Part shown: positions 1 through 11,558 of the stretch, one piece after another
Layout: each line of letters begins with the position of its first letter
Numbering within the stretch: the first letter of the stretch is position 1
From: a beta proteobacterium AAP51
GTDB lineage: Bacteria > Pseudomonadota > Gammaproteobacteria > Burkholderiales > Burkholderiaceae_C
Direction: 5' to 3'
NCBI GenBank assembly: GCA_001295905.1
Contig: LJHT01000052.1
Coordinates: 44,676-108,675 of the forward strand
Length of the DNA stretch: 64,000 nt
Notes under the pieces: model-generated
The model's input: the letters and a program-made list of their open reading frames with translations, nothing else
Databases searched by the model: none
Told to the model about the DNA's origin: nothing
Made by a program: the position numbers and the translations under genes

Positions 1-212
1 GTGGCGTGCAGCTTGCGGTGGCACACGCGGTGCATCAGCGCCGTGTTCTCGGGCGTGGTGCGCCCGCCTTCGCTGCGCGGCACCCAGTGGTGCACATCGG
101 CACTGGGCCCGGCCAGCACCACGCGCCCGCACAGCGGGCACAAGGGCGGCGCCTCGGCCTGCCAACTGGGCGGCCCGGCTGCCCCGGCCCGCAGGCGACG
201 CTTTGCCACCAT
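1..212 (-). CDS. HNH endonuclease family protein (partial, 3' end outside window)
   Basis: I see an ATG at 212 reading leftwards off the window edge. About 70 residues are visible, with the order typical of small HNH nucleases: a zinc knuckle CPLC (residues 26-29), the DVHHW motif (40-44), an asparagine in the TPEN segment (57) and a CH pair (65-66). HNH proteins cut or nick DNA using the paired histidines and a metal ion, with the cysteines holding a structural zinc. There is no in-frame ATG further upstream before the end of alaS 59 bp away, so the start is fairly secure. It follows alaS on the same strand. What it cuts, and whether it belongs to a restriction or mobile system, cannot be told here. 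Small stand-alone HNH genes of this kind are common and often non-mobile. Confidence 0.75.
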   Translation of the reverse strand, partial: MVAKRRLRAGAAGPPSWQAEAPPLCPLCGRVVLAGPSADVHHWVPRSEGGRTTPENTALMHRVCHRKLHA

Positions 213-271
213 GGCGCGCGCAGCTTCAGCTCGAAACGGACGGGCCGGCCGCTGAACAACCGGCCGCGGCC

Positions 272-2902
<2,631 letters not shown>

Positions 2903-3002
2903 GGGGCGGCGGGGCAGCTGGAGGAAAACGCGAATTCTAGGGTTCCCGGGCGCGGCAACCTGCGGTAACGCCGGGGCGCCACGCAGGTACAGAATGCGCC
3001 GC

Positions 3003-4502
3003 ATGGAAGACAACAAGACCTCGCCGCTGGCCCAGCTGGCCGACCCCGGCCTGCTGAAGACCGAAGCGCTGATCGGCGGCGCCTGGGTTACCGGCCAGGA
3101 CGCGCAAGCGCGCTTCGCCGTCACCGACCCCGCCACGGGTGAAGAGCTGGCCCAGGTGGCGCGGCTGGGGCCGGTGGATTGCGCCGCCGCCATCTCGGCG
3201 GCCGAGAAGGCCTGGCCGGCCTGGCGCGCGCGCACCGCGAAGGAACGCGCGGCGGTGATGATGAAGTGGTTCCAGCTGATGCACCGCCACGCCGACGACC
3301 TGGCCCGCATCATGACGGCCGAGCAGGGCAAGCCGCTGGCCGAGGCGCGTGGCGAGGTGATCTACGGCGCCAGCTTCATCGAGTGGTTCGCCGAGGAAGC
3401 GCGGCGCGTGTATGGCGAGACCATCCCCACCACCGACAACAACAAGCGCTACCTGGTGCTGAAGCAGGCCATCGGCGTGTGTGCGGCCATCACGCCCTGG
3501 AACTTTCCCATCGCGATGATCACGCGCAAGGTGGCGCCCGCCCTGGCCGCGGGTTGCCCGGTCATCATCAAGCCGGCCGAGCAGACGCCGCTGAGCGCGC
3601 TGGCCGTGGCCGAGCTGGCCCAGCGCGCCGGCATGCCGGCCGGTGTGCTGAACGTCATCACGGCCGATGCCGAGCAAAGCATCGAGATCGGCAAGGTGCT
3701 GTGCAGCAGCGACGTGGTGCGCCACCTCAGCTTCACCGGCAGCACCGAGGTGGGCCGCATCCTGGCGCGGCAGTGCGCGCCCGGCATCAAGAAGCTGAGC
3801 CTGGAGCTCGGCGGCAACGCGCCGTTCATCGTCTTCGACGACGCCGACCTCGACAGCGCCGTGGAGGGCGCCCTGGCCAGCAAGTACCGCAACGCGGGCC
3901 AGACCTGCGTGTGCGCCAACCGCATCTACGCCCAGGCCGGCATCCACGACGCCTTCGTCGAGAAGCTGGCCGCCAAGGCCGCCGGCATCATGGTGGGCAA
4001 CGGCTTTGAAGCCGGCGTGCAGCAGGGCCCGCTGATCGACGACGCCGCCATCGCCAAGGTGGAAGCCCACGTGGCCGATGCGCTGGCCAAGGGCGGGCGG
4101 CTGGTGCTGGGCGGCGAACGCCACGCCACGCTAGGTCCGCGCTTTTTCACACCCACGGTGATCGCCGGCGTGACGGACGAGATGCTCTGCGCGCGCGAGG
4201 AAACCTTCGGCCCCGTGGCCCCGGTGTTCCGCTTCGAGACCGAGGCCGAGGTCATCGCTGCGGCCAACGCCACCGAATTCGGCCTGGCCAGCTACTTCTA
4301 CAGCCGCGACATCGGCCGCATCTTCCGCGTGGCCGAGGCGCTGGAGTACGGCATGGTGGGCATCAACACCGGGCTCATCAGCACGGCCGAGGTGCCCTTC
4401 GGCGGCGTCAAGCAAAGCGGCCTGGGCCGCGAAGGCGCGCGCCAGGGCATCGACGACTACCTCGAGCTGAAGTACCTGTGCCTGGGTGACATCCTGAAGT
4501 AG
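3003..4502 (+). CDS. gabD: NAD(P)-dependent succinate-semialdehyde dehydrogenase
   Basis: Aldehyde dehydrogenase superfamily, 499 residues, best matching the GabD branch that oxidises succinic semialdehyde to succinate in GABA/4-aminobutyrate use. Visible are the oxyanion asparagine in [19 protein letters not shown], the general-base glutamate in [18 protein letters not shown], the nucleophile cysteine in [11 protein letters not shown], and the C-terminal [14 protein letters not shown] typical of GabD. The chosen start is MEDNKTS; an ATG 9 bp earlier (2994) is possible. A CAGAAT box ends 7 nt before the chosen ATG and no Shine-Dalgarno is visible, so a leaderless message is possible. A PuuD-like gamma-glutamyl-GABA hydrolase lies far away at 59.2 kb and could feed the same pathway. 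Glutarate semialdehyde is an alternative substrate. Confidence 0.92.
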   Translation: MEDNKTSPLAQLADPGLLKTEALIGGAWVTGQDAQARFAVTDPATGEELAQVARLGPVDCAAAISAAEKAWPAWRARTAKERAAVMMKWFQLMHRHADDLARIMTAEQGKPLAEARGEVIYGASFIEWFAEEARRVYGETIPTTDNNKRYLVLKQAIGVCAAITPWNFPIAMITRKVAPALAAGCPVIIKPAEQTPLSALAVAELAQRAGMPAGVLNVITADAEQSIEIGKVLCSSDVVRHLSFTGSTEVGRILARQCAPGIKKLSLELGGNAPFIVFDDADLDSAVEGALASKYRNAGQTCVCANRIYAQAGIHDAFVEKLAAKAAGIMVGNGFEAGVQQGPLIDDAAIAKVEAHVADALAKGGRLVLGGERHATLGPRFFTPTVIAGVTDEMLCAREETFGPVAPVFRFETEAEVIAAANATEFGLASYFYSRDIGRIFRVAEALEYGMVGINTGLISTAEVPFGGVKQSGLGREGARQGIDDYLELKYLCLGDILK

Positions 4503-4506
4503 CGGC

Positions 4507-5451
4507 TCAGGCGCGGTCGGCGCCTCCATCTCCGCCACCGTCCCCGCCACCCCCGCCTTCATCATCGTTCGCGGCGGCCTCGGGCCCGCGTTCGGTGCGC
4601 TGCGCATAACCCTCGCGCCCCAGCGTGCCCACCGATGCCGCCTGCGCGATGGCGCGCTGCAGCAGGGTCTGCGCGTCCTTGCCGTGCAGCGGGTACAGGG
4701 CCAGGCCCACGCTGGCCCGCACCGGGCAGGGCTGGCCGGCCACCACCAGGGGCTGCTGCAGGGTGCGCTGCAGCTTGGCCGCCACGCGCTCGCCGTCGGC
4801 CTGGGCTTCCAGGTGGCCCAGCAGCACGCCGAAGGCATCGGGGCCCACCGCCGCCACCACGTCGCCCGCACGCAGGCCGGTGCGCAGGCGCACCGCCACC
4901 TTGCGCCGCAGCACGTTGGCCGACTCGGCCCCCAGGCGCGAGGCCACGGCGGCAAAACCTTCGATATGCAGCACCAGCAGCACCATGGGCGCGGGCGCGC
5001 GTTCGCGCAGGGCGAGCAGCTGGGTCATGTGTTCCAGCAGCTGCGCCTGGTGCGGCAGGCCGGTGGCCAAGTCGGTGGCGTAGGCGTGGCGGGCTTGGCG
5101 CTCGTGACGCTTGCGCAGCACGGCCTGGCGCACCGCGCGCGGCAGCGCGGGCTCTTCGGCCGGCAGCAGTGCTTCCACGCCCAGGGCGAGCAGCGCGGCC
5201 TCGGTGTCGGCATCGGCTGCGGGCCCCAGCACCAGCACGGCGGCGTCGAAGGCCAGCTGGGGCAGGTCTGGGCGGATGGCCAGCTTCTGCAGCGCTGCGG
5301 CGTCACGCGCCCACAGCAGCACGGCGTCGTGGCCCTGGGTGGACGCGCCGGCTTCGGCCTGCGTCACCTCGAACCCGGCAGCCTGCAGCGCACTGGCCAC
5401 GCCAGGGGCCGAGGGGCCCAGCAGCAAGGCTGAAAAAGGCGCGGCCGTCAT
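4507..5451 (-). CDS. degenerate GGDEF-domain protein with pseudo-receiver N-terminus
   Basis: 314 residues. The last half (about 125-270) reads as a GGDEF fold: DLATGLPHQAQLLEH (the usual D.LTGL entry), then a segment with HIEGFAAV where active enzymes carry D..FK..ND, and VGPDAFGVLLG where the GG(D/E)EF signature should be. The signature glycine and acidic residues are lost, so cyclic-di-GMP synthesis is unlikely. The first 110 residues look like a receiver fold without a phosphorylatable aspartate. The tail is low-complexity Gly/Asp. Loss of the signature usually means a regulatory or binding role. It is convergent with gabD (4-bp gap) and follows tRNA-Gly on the same strand. Confidence 0.75.
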   Translation of the reverse strand: MTAAPFSALLLGPSAPGVASALQAAGFEVTQAEAGASTQGHDAVLLWARDAAALQKLAIRPDLPQLAFDAAVLVLGPAADADTEAALLALGVEALLPAEEPALPRAVRQAVLRKRHERQARHAYATDLATGLPHQAQLLEHMTQLLALRERAPAPMVLLVLHIEGFAAVASRLGAESANVLRRKVAVRLRTGLRAGDVVAAVGPDAFGVLLGHLEAQADGERVAAKLQRTLQQPLVVAGQPCPVRASVGLALYPLHGKDAQTLLQRAIAQAASVGTLGREGYAQRTERGPEAAANDDEGGGGGDGGGDGGADRA

Positions 5452-5539
5452 GAGAAGCGGTGGGGGAGTGAAGCGCAGAACGGGGCGTTCAGTGCGGCAG
5501 GGTGGCCGGGGAACGGTGCGCCAGAGGGCCTGGTGAGGC

Positions 5540-5613
5540 TGGAGCGGGTGAGGGGAATCGAACCCCTGTATGAAGCTTGGGAAGCTGCCGTTCTACCATT
5601 GAACTACACCCGC
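5540..5613 (-). tRNA. tRNA-Gly (anticodon CCC), CCA encoded
   Basis: Read on the minus strand the 74 bases fold as a cloverleaf. The acceptor is GCGGGTG pairing with CACCCGC, the D arm is GTTC/GAAC, and the anticodon loop TTCCCAA gives anticodon CCC. The T arm is AGGGG-TTCGATT-CCCCT, followed by discriminator T and a genomically encoded CCA. The anticodon stem (GCAGC/GCTTC) has one C-T mismatch. It lies 21 bp downstream of the LEA2 lipoprotein gene and upstream of the GGDEF gene, all on the minus strand. Confidence 0.96.
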
Positions 5614-5634
5614 AGCGGCGCGCAGTTTACGCCA

Positions 5635-6135
5635 TCACCTGCCCGCCGCGGCGGGTGGCGCGCCAGGTGGTGCGGCCACCGCGCCCGGCCAGTCGAAACG
5701 GCCTTTGCTGCTGAAACTGGCGCCACCGAACAGGCCCCCCGCCAGCCGGCCGCGGGCGGTGAATTCGATGCCGCCGGTAGGGGTGTCGCGCGAGAAACCC
5801 CAGGCCTGGCGCAGCAGGCTGGTGGCGGGCACCGTCACCGGCACCGTGATCACCACCTCGCCGAAGCGCGGCACGCTGCCGCTTGCATCGCTCACGCCGC
5901 TGGCCAGTGGCCGGCCGGCCACTTCCAGCTGCAGCGAAACACCGTCGTAGTCGAGCGCGGCTTCGTTGGGGTTCTGCACGCGCAGCTTCACGGCCAGGCG
6001 CAGTTCCAGGCCCTCGCCGGGCAGGCCGCTCACGTCGACCAGGCTCACCTGCAGCGGCTCTCGCGGGGCGACGGTGGCGCAGCCCGCCAGGACGACGGGC
6101 GCCAGGCCCAGGGTGATGAGATGACGGCGGTTCAT
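5635..6135 (-). CDS. LEA type 2 (WHy-domain) family lipoprotein
   Basis: 166 residues. The N-terminus MNRRHLITLGLAPVVLAGC is a lipoprotein signal peptide with lipobox LAGC, so the protein is probably anchored in the envelope. The body contains the LEA2/WHy pattern: a beta-rich domain with LRLAVKLRVQNPNEAALDYDGVSLQLEVAGRPLASG. This is the conserved N-P-N turn and paired strands seen in bacterial homologues of plant desiccation proteins. A proline/alanine-rich tail ends the protein. Bacterial members are common in Burkholderiales but their role is not settled. tRNA-Gly follows 21 bp downstream. Confidence 0.8.
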   Translation of the reverse strand: MNRRHLITLGLAPVVLAGCATVAPREPLQVSLVDVSGLPGEGLELRLAVKLRVQNPNEAALDYDGVSLQLEVAGRPLASGVSDASGSVPRFGEVVITVPVTVPATSLLRQAWGFSRDTPTGGIEFTARGRLAGGLFGGASFSSKGRFDWPGAVAAPPGAPPAAAGR

Positions 6136-6189
6136 GGCGCCGCAGTCTAGGGCCTGCGGGCGCCAGTGGCTGTAAGCGCCGTCTTCAGA

Positions 6190-8610
6190 TCACCGGGGCA
6201 CCGAGACCGGCGCGGCCGGCATCGGCGCGCCGCCCGGGCCGGCGCTGAAGGTCAGCGGGCTCACGGCGGCCTGCTGGCCCACGCCGGGCTTGCTCCAGTC
6301 GCACACGCCGGTGCTGAACACGGCCTGCAGACGCGTCCACTGGCCGTCGGTGAAGGTGCCGGCGGCGTAGTCGGTGCGCAGCAGCGGCTTCAGCTGGCAC
6401 TTCAGCACGTCTTCCGCACGCGGCCCGCCGGCAATCTGGCGCGGCGAGAAGGTGGGCCGCAGCCACGGGTCGGCGTCGCAGGTGGCGGCGTTGGTCACCT
6501 TCACGGTCTGCGTGGCGTCGCTGGGCAGGATGCAGAAATCGGCGCTGCTGGCCGGCCGCGCGCTGCGCACCTTGGCTTCCAGGCTGGCGCCGCTGGTGTC
6601 GTTCTTCAGCGTGGTGAGCCACTGGTCCATCGTGACGAAAGCGTCGAAGGCCATGGTGCCGGGCGGCGTGAGACCGGTGCGCGCGAAGCGCCACAGCGCC
6701 TGGTTGTTGGCGTTGCCGGCCTCGGCCACGATGCGGTCACGAATGCCGAAGCTGAACCACTGGTGGTGGATGGGAATCTGGTTCGGCGTGTAGCCCGGTG
6801 GCAGGTTCTCGGCGATGTTGCTGTCGTCCCAGCCGCGCATGTCGATGATGGCGGTCTTGGCCAGTTGCCGGCCGCTGGCCACGATGCCGGCGCGGTAGGC
6901 GATGGCCAGCGCATCGGCGTCGGCGCTGCTGCGTTCGGCGCGCGGGGTGCTGTCGCGGTCGTTGCCGCCGACGATCTCGTTCAGCGTCACGAACTCTTCG
7001 GCGCTGATGGCGCCGCTTTGCAGCGCCTTCAGGCCGTACTGCACGCCGACGTTGTCGCGCGTGTCTTTCGCGGCGGGCGAGCCGGGCACCTTGCCCCAGA
7101 TCGATTCACCCCAGCTCCAGGCGTTGCAGCGCGGCAGGTTCGCGGTTTCGGTGGGGCGAGCGGGGTCGTAGACGGCGCTGTTGGGCAGCTCGCAGTTGTT
7201 GGTGGCGGCGGGCTGCGTGAAGAGCGCGCCGGTCACGTTGTTGGCCACGAGGCGCTGGTTGTAGACGCCGGCCTTGCCGTTGCTGCCGAAGGCGTTGAAC
7301 CAGGCATGGCAGGCGCTCTGGTCGGGGTGGCCGTTGATGGCCGCCTTGCGCGCATTGATCTGCGCTTGCGTCTGGCCCGTCATCAGCGCCAGCCACTGCG
7401 GCTTCTGGTAGGCCTCGACCAGCGCCACGCAGTCGCCCACCTCCATCGAGGTGGTCTCGGAATCGGGATAGGTGCAGGTGGTGGTCACGCCGTCCAGCAG
7501 GCCCGGCATGATGGAAGCAGCCATGTTCGAGTTGATCGAGCCGCCCGAGCAGCCGCTGCCGATGGTGAAGCGGATGGGGCCGTAGCTGTCGGTGATGTGC
7601 TCCTTCATCATCATCACCGTCTCGCTCATCATCACGCGGTTTGAATTGCGTGCCGAGTCGGTCATGCTGTTGGCCACCACCATCACGCCGCGGCGCAACT
7701 GGGCGTCACTGCCGCTCCAGGCCGTGGCCGGGCGCGCCTGGCGCCGCGGCTGGCCGGTGCTGGCGCCGAAGTTGAAGACCACCTTGCCGTTCCAGGCCGC
7801 CTGCGGCTGCAGCGCGTTCCAGGGCTGAGCGGGGTTATGCAGCACGGCGATGTCGTAGATGCCGCGGTTCATGGTGCCGCGCTCCACGCGCACGATGTAG
7901 GGCACGGTGACGCCGGCATCGGTGGTGGTGGTGGCCAAGTCACCCGGCGTGGTGCCGGCGGTGTAGGGCTTGAAGCAGGCGTTCGCCGGCGGCGCCGGGT
8001 TGGTGGGCACCGTGGTGGCGGTGGGGGCCATGCCGGCGGTGGGGTCGGGCAGGCCCAGGCTGCAGCCGGCGGTGGTGGTGCGGTAGTAGAGCTTGAACTC
8101 GGTGGCGATGTTGCAGTTGGCGTCGGGCGCGCCGCTCAGGCCGCTGGCGTTGCTGGCCGGCACGTTGCCGTTCACCACCTGCTGCACGGGCGTGGCGCAG
8201 TAGAAGGGCTTGATCTGCGCGCCCGAGAACACCGGGCCGTGGCGCGGCGCGTTGGTCACCGTGAGCGCCGCTTCGCGCGTGTTCAGGGTGGCGGCGGTGA
8301 TGACGTTGGCGCCCTCGGCCAGGCCCGTGACCACGCCGCGGTAGTTGCCGTTGGCCTGCAGGCGGAAGGCGCTGCTCACGTCGCGGCCGCCCACGGCCAC
8401 GCGCAGGCCCTGCGTGTTGGCGCCGGCGGGCAGCACGATCTCCAGCGTGACATCGCCACCGCTCACCATGTCGGCACGGTTGCTGGTGGCGCGGATTTCT
8501 ACGGGGTCGGCTTCGTAATCATCGCAAGCCGTCAGCAGCAAAGCGGCCGATGCGGTGGCGGTGAGGGCCAGGCAGGTGCGTACCTGCCAGCGGGGGCGGG
8601 TGGGGTGCAT
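6190..8610 (-). CDS. DUF6351-type alpha/beta-hydrolase-like lipoprotein
   Basis: 806 residues from the ATG at 8610; the frame is open 27 codons further but those residues look non-coding. The N-terminus has a signal peptide ending in LLTAC, a lipobox, followed by an Asp-rich stretch and an Ig-like beta domain (about 35-120) with DVTLEIVLPAG. The main body resembles the family I know as DUF6351. It includes a candidate nucleophile serine in GSGCSGGSINSNM, an aspartate-rich IIDMRGWDDSN, and a possible catalytic histidine in IPIHHQWFSFG. There are many cysteines, as expected for an exported protein. The fold suggests an esterase or polyester/oligomer hydrolase, but the substrate is unknown. It is divergent from trmB; a TGCAT-CGT-ATGCA inverted repeat lies in the gap. 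Confidence 0.7.
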   Translation of the reverse strand: MHPTRPRWQVRTCLALTATASAALLLTACDDYEADPVEIRATSNRADMVSGGDVTLEIVLPAGANTQGLRVAVGGRDVSSAFRLQANGNYRGVVTGLAEGANVITAATLNTREAALTVTNAPRHGPVFSGAQIKPFYCATPVQQVVNGNVPASNASGLSGAPDANCNIATEFKLYYRTTTAGCSLGLPDPTAGMAPTATTVPTNPAPPANACFKPYTAGTTPGDLATTTTDAGVTVPYIVRVERGTMNRGIYDIAVLHNPAQPWNALQPQAAWNGKVVFNFGASTGQPRRQARPATAWSGSDAQLRRGVMVVANSMTDSARNSNRVMMSETVMMMKEHITDSYGPIRFTIGSGCSGGSINSNMAASIMPGLLDGVTTTCTYPDSETTSMEVGDCVALVEAYQKPQWLALMTGQTQAQINARKAAINGHPDQSACHAWFNAFGSNGKAGVYNQRLVANNVTGALFTQPAATNNCELPNSAVYDPARPTETANLPRCNAWSWGESIWGKVPGSPAAKDTRDNVGVQYGLKALQSGAISAEEFVTLNEIVGGNDRDSTPRAERSSADADALAIAYRAGIVASGRQLAKTAIIDMRGWDDSNIAENLPPGYTPNQIPIHHQWFSFGIRDRIVAEAGNANNQALWRFARTGLTPPGTMAFDAFVTMDQWLTTLKNDTSGASLEAKVRSARPASSADFCILPSDATQTVKVTNAATCDADPWLRPTFSPRQIAGGPRAEDVLKCQLKPLLRTDYAAGTFTDGQWTRLQAVFSTGVCDWSKPGVGQQAAVSPLTFSAGPGGAPMPAAPVSVPR

Positions 8611-8672
8611 GTCTTGTCTCCAGCTCGTGGTTCGTAAGGGCCGCGTCGGCAGCGGCGCTGCGGCGGTCTCGT

Positions 8673-8685
8673 TGCATCGTATGCA
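8673..8685. promoter_or_regulatory. short inverted repeat TGCAT-CGT-ATGCA between divergent genes
   Basis: A perfect 5-3-5 inverted repeat in the 193-bp gap between the DUF6351 gene and trmB, 63 bp upstream of the DUF6351 start. Read toward that gene it contains TACGAT, which could be a -10 box, so a repressor bound here could block that promoter. No regulator gene adjoins it. This is a candidate only. Confidence 0.25.
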
Positions 8686-8803
8686 CGGCACCGCGCAGAG
8701 GGATGCGGCACAACCCGCAGTCCCCGAGGTGACAGCGGCCCCGGCCAGAGGCGCCGGCCACTGGCGCCAGCCACCCGCACCGCCCCACTAAACTCGCCCG
8801 CCC

Positions 8804-9505
8804 ATGGACGAAGACACCCCGCCCCACCCCCATAGGCACCGCCCGATGCGCAGCTTCGTGCTGCGCGCCGGCCGCATGGGCCCGGGCCAGCAGCGCGCGC
8901 TGGAAACGCTGGGGCCGCGTTTCCTGCTGCCCTACCGCGCCGAAACGCTGGACCTGCCCGCCACCTTCGGCCGCACGGCGCCTTGCGTGCTGGAAATCGG
9001 CTTCGGCATGGGCGACGCCACGGCGCAGGTGGCCGCCGCGCTGCCGGGCACCGATTTCCTGGCGGTGGAAGTGCATGCGCCCGGCGTCGGCGCGCTGCTG
9101 AAGCACATCGGCGAGAAGGAACTCAGCAACCTGCGCCTGCTGCAGCACGACGCGGTGGAGGTGCTGAAGCACATGCTGGCGCCGGCCTGCCTGGCTGGCG
9201 TGCACATCTGGTTCCCCGACCCCTGGCACAAGAAGCGGCACCACAAGCGCCGGCTCATCCAGCCAGGTTTCGTGGCCGAACTCATCACGCGCATCGCGCC
9301 CGGTGGCTACCTGCACTGCGCCACCGACTGGCAAGACTATGCCGAGCAGATGCTGGCCGTGCTGGCGGCCGAGCCCGGGCTGCAGAACAGCGCCGAAGGC
9401 TATGCGCCGCGGCCCGATTGGCGGCCGCTCACGAAGTTCGAGAACCGCGGCCTGAAGCTCGGCCACGGCGTGTGGGATCTGGTCTTCACGCGCCAAAGCG
9501 CGTGA
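8804..9505 (+). CDS. trmB: tRNA (guanine-N7-)-methyltransferase
   Basis: SAM-dependent enzyme that makes m7G46 in tRNA variable loops; cytoplasmic. The 233 residues are a normal length. The SAM-binding loop is [11 protein letters not shown], the family acidic/aromatic motif is [18 protein letters not shown], and the C-terminus carries [17 protein letters not shown]. The first 14 residues are His/Pro-rich and may be over-called; [12 protein letters not shown] (about residue 15) is an alternative start. A TAAACT box lies 9 nt before the ATG without an obvious ribosome binding site. The last codons and stop lie inside the first copy of a 29-bp hairpin repeat. Confidence 0.95.
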   Translation: MDEDTPPHPHRHRPMRSFVLRAGRMGPGQQRALETLGPRFLLPYRAETLDLPATFGRTAPCVLEIGFGMGDATAQVAAALPGTDFLAVEVHAPGVGALLKHIGEKELSNLRLLQHDAVEVLKHMLAPACLAGVHIWFPDPWHKKRHHKRRLIQPGFVAELITRIAPGGYLHCATDWQDYAEQMLAVLAAEPGLQNSAEGYAPRPDWRPLTKFENRGLKLGHGVWDLVFTRQSA

Positions 9506-9552
9506 ATCGACAGGTCACGCGCCAAAGCGCGTGAATCGACAGGTCACGCGCC
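9487..9552. repeat. 29-bp tandem hairpin repeat, two full copies plus 8 bp
   Basis: The unit starting CACGCGCCAAAGCGCGTG repeats exactly at 9487 and 9516, and its first 8 bases recur at 9545. Each unit holds a perfect 7-bp stem (CACGCGC/GCGCGTG) with a 4-base loop. The first copy encodes the final trmB residues and stop codon; the second lies just after. The two copies are identical, so the duplication is recent or maintained. There is no T-run, so it is not a classical terminator. It may act in mRNA 3'-end protection between trmB and the convergent reductase gene. Confidence 0.85.
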
Positions 9553-9563
9553 GCGGCTGAGAG

Positions 9564-10403
9564 TCACACCACCCACTGCGCGCGGAACTCGCGTGCATAG
9601 GCAGCGAAGCTGCGCGGCGCGCGGCCGGTGATGCGCTGCACGGCGTCGGTGCGGCGCTCAGCGTAGCCGGCGGCGAAGTAGCCCAGGATCATCACCAAAA
9701 ACTCGGCATAGGGCGCGGGCAGGCCGGCACCCAGCAGGCCCTGCAGCATGGCTTCGGGCGGAATTTCCTGGTGGCGGATGTCGCGCCCGGTCTCGCGCGA
9801 AAGGATGGCGGCCACCTCGTCGTGGTTCAGAGCCTCGGCGCCCGTCAGGTCGAAGGCCTGGTCGCCGTGGGCATCGCCCAGCAGCAGTTCGGCGGCCACG
9901 TCGGCGATGTCGCGCGCATCGATGAAGCTGCCGCGCGCGCTGCCGATGGGCAGGAAGATGCGGCCCTGCTCGCGGATGCCCTGCACCCAGAAGGTGTGGA
10001 AGTTCTGCATGAACCAGTTCGGGCGGATGGTGTTCCAGGCCAGGCCCGAGGCTTCCAGCGCGAGCTCGGCCTTGCGCAGGGGTGTGTCGGGCGCGGCGTC
10101 GGCGCCCATGGCCGACATCAGCACCACCTTCTGCACGCCGGCGGCGCGGGCCTGCTCGATCAGCGGCACCAGCAGGTGGTCTTGCGGCACATAGCCCGGG
10201 GGCGCCATCAGGAAGGCGCGCTGCACGCCCTGGAAGGCGGCTGCCAGACCCTGGCGCTGCAGCACATCCAGCTGCACCTGGTCGGGCTGGGTGGGGGCAC
10301 GGCTGGTGGCCAGGCGCACGGTCTGGCCGCGGGCACGCAGGTTCTGCACGAGGGCGCTGCCCACCGTGCCGCTGGCGCCGATGACGAGGTTCTGGTTTGA
10401 CAT
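9564..10403 (-). CDS. NmrA-like NAD(P)-binding SDR family protein
   Basis: 279 residues. The N-terminal Rossmann dinucleotide-binding motif is VIGASGTVGSALVQNL (GxxGxxG). It is followed by strand/turn features of the atypical SDR, NmrA/QOR2 type: VVLMSAMGADA in place of the classical YxxxK site, and IRPNWFMQNFHTF. Such proteins are redox sensors, quinone reductases or sugar/polyphenol reductases; the substrate is not evident. It is divergent from an AraC-family regulator 130 bp away, a common arrangement in which the regulator controls the enzyme. AAGG 9 nt upstream of the ATG could serve as ribosome binding site. Confidence 0.85.
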   Translation of the reverse strand: MSNQNLVIGASGTVGSALVQNLRARGQTVRLATSRAPTQPDQVQLDVLQRQGLAAAFQGVQRAFLMAPPGYVPQDHLLVPLIEQARAAGVQKVVLMSAMGADAAPDTPLRKAELALEASGLAWNTIRPNWFMQNFHTFWVQGIREQGRIFLPIGSARGSFIDARDIADVAAELLLGDAHGDQAFDLTGAEALNHDEVAAILSRETGRDIRHQEIPPEAMLQGLLGAGLPAPYAEFLVMILGYFAAGYAERRTDAVQRITGRAPRSFAAYAREFRAQWVV

Positions 10404-10533
10404 GGAGGGAAACCTTGGGAAAGTGAAGGACAGGCCGCAACATTAGGCTTGACCGACCTGAACTCCAATGCCTGAAAGTTCGCTCGACATGTTCATCAGT
10501 ACAATTCCGGCAGTGCAAGGCTATCGACAAGAC

Positions 10534-11508
10534 ATGGACCTCCTCAGCGACATCCTCCAGCAGGCCGGCCTGCGCCGCCGCCTGCTCGACCTGCACACGC
10601 TGCCGGCCGAAGGCGCGCTGCAGTTCCCCTGCGAGCGCAGCATCGGCTTCCACGTGGTGCTGCAGGGGCCGGTGTACATCCACACCACGGCCGACGTCGC
10701 ACCGCTGCAGCTGCAGGGCGGCGACATCGCCTTGATGGCCCGGGGCTGCCACCACGTGCTGGCCTCGGGGCCGGTGCTGCCCGCCGGGCCGCTGCCGCGC
10801 GCGTTGCCCTTGCCGGCGGCGCTGGCGCGCGAGGGTGGCGGCGGCAACCCGCCGCCACGGCTGCCGGGGGCTGATGAGGGCAGCGTCGTGGGCGGCACCG
10901 CGCCCGCGGTCGTCAGCGCCGCCTGGCAGCTGTGGCACGCACCGCTGCACCCGCTGTTCGCCGAACTGCCGGCCTGGCATGTGCTGCGCGCCGACACCCT
11001 GCCGCGCCTGAGCCCGCTGCCGCTGACGGTGGCGTTGCTGGGGGCCGAGGTGCGCGAGCACGGCCTGGGCGCGCAAACCATCATCCACGGCCTCTTCGAC
11101 GCCGCTTTCGCGCTGCTGCTGCGCGAGGTGGTGGCGCAGCTGGGCCGCAGTGGCAGCGGCTTCAGCCATGCGCTGGCCGATGCGCGCGTGCGCCGCGCGG
11201 TGGAGCTGATGCACACCGACACCGCCCGGCCCTGGACGCTGGAAAGCCTGGCGCGCGCCGTGGGCCTGTCGCGCACGGCCCTGGCGCAGAAGTTTCGCGC
11301 CGCGCTGGGCGACACGCCGCTGAACTACCTGCGCCTGCTGCGCATGCAGCAGGCCATGCGGCTGCTGACCGAGAGCACGCGCCCGCTGGACGCAGTGGCC
11401 ACCGAGGTGGGCTACCAGGATGCTTTCAGCTTCTCGAAAGTCTTCAAGCGCACCGTGGGCGTGGCGCCGCGCGACTTCCGCCGCCAGGACATGAGCCTGG
11501 CCTTCTGA
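10534..11508 (+). CDS. AraC-family transcriptional regulator with cupin-type sensor domain
   Basis: 324 residues from ATG 10534 (MDLLSDILQQAGLRRRLLDLH), the usual start for the cupin_6/AraC-binding group. The frame is open 22 codons upstream, but that stretch contains a TACAAT -10-like box (10500-10505). Residues 1-180 form a sensor jelly-roll domain (FHVVLQGPVYIHTT, LQGGDIALMARGCHHVL). Residues about 220-320 hold two helix-turn-helix motifs, LESLARAVGLSRTALAQKF and LDAVATEVGYQDAFSFSKVF. It probably senses a small molecule and controls the divergent SDR gene. Members of this group typically regulate neighbouring oxidoreductases. Confidence 0.88.
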   Translation: MDLLSDILQQAGLRRRLLDLHTLPAEGALQFPCERSIGFHVVLQGPVYIHTTADVAPLQLQGGDIALMARGCHHVLASGPVLPAGPLPRALPLPAALAREGGGGNPPPRLPGADEGSVVGGTAPAVVSAAWQLWHAPLHPLFAELPAWHVLRADTLPRLSPLPLTVALLGAEVREHGLGAQTIIHGLFDAAFALLLREVVAQLGRSGSGFSHALADARVRRAVELMHTDTARPWTLESLARAVGLSRTALAQKFRAALGDTPLNYLRLLRMQQAMRLLTESTRPLDAVATEVGYQDAFSFSKVFKRTVGVAPRDFRRQDMSLAF

Positions 11509-11558
11509 ACGCGGCCATGCCCACCCCAGCTTGACCGAGCCACCCCGCCCGCCTACCA

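Noticed and set aside
1..212. HNH gene as part of an intein or group II intron
   Set aside because: Too little is visible; no splice-site or reverse-transcriptase features are seen and small free HNH genes are common.
9487..9552. Direct repeats of 29 bp as a CRISPR array
   Set aside because: The copies are directly adjacent with no spacers, overlap a coding region, and no cas genes are present.
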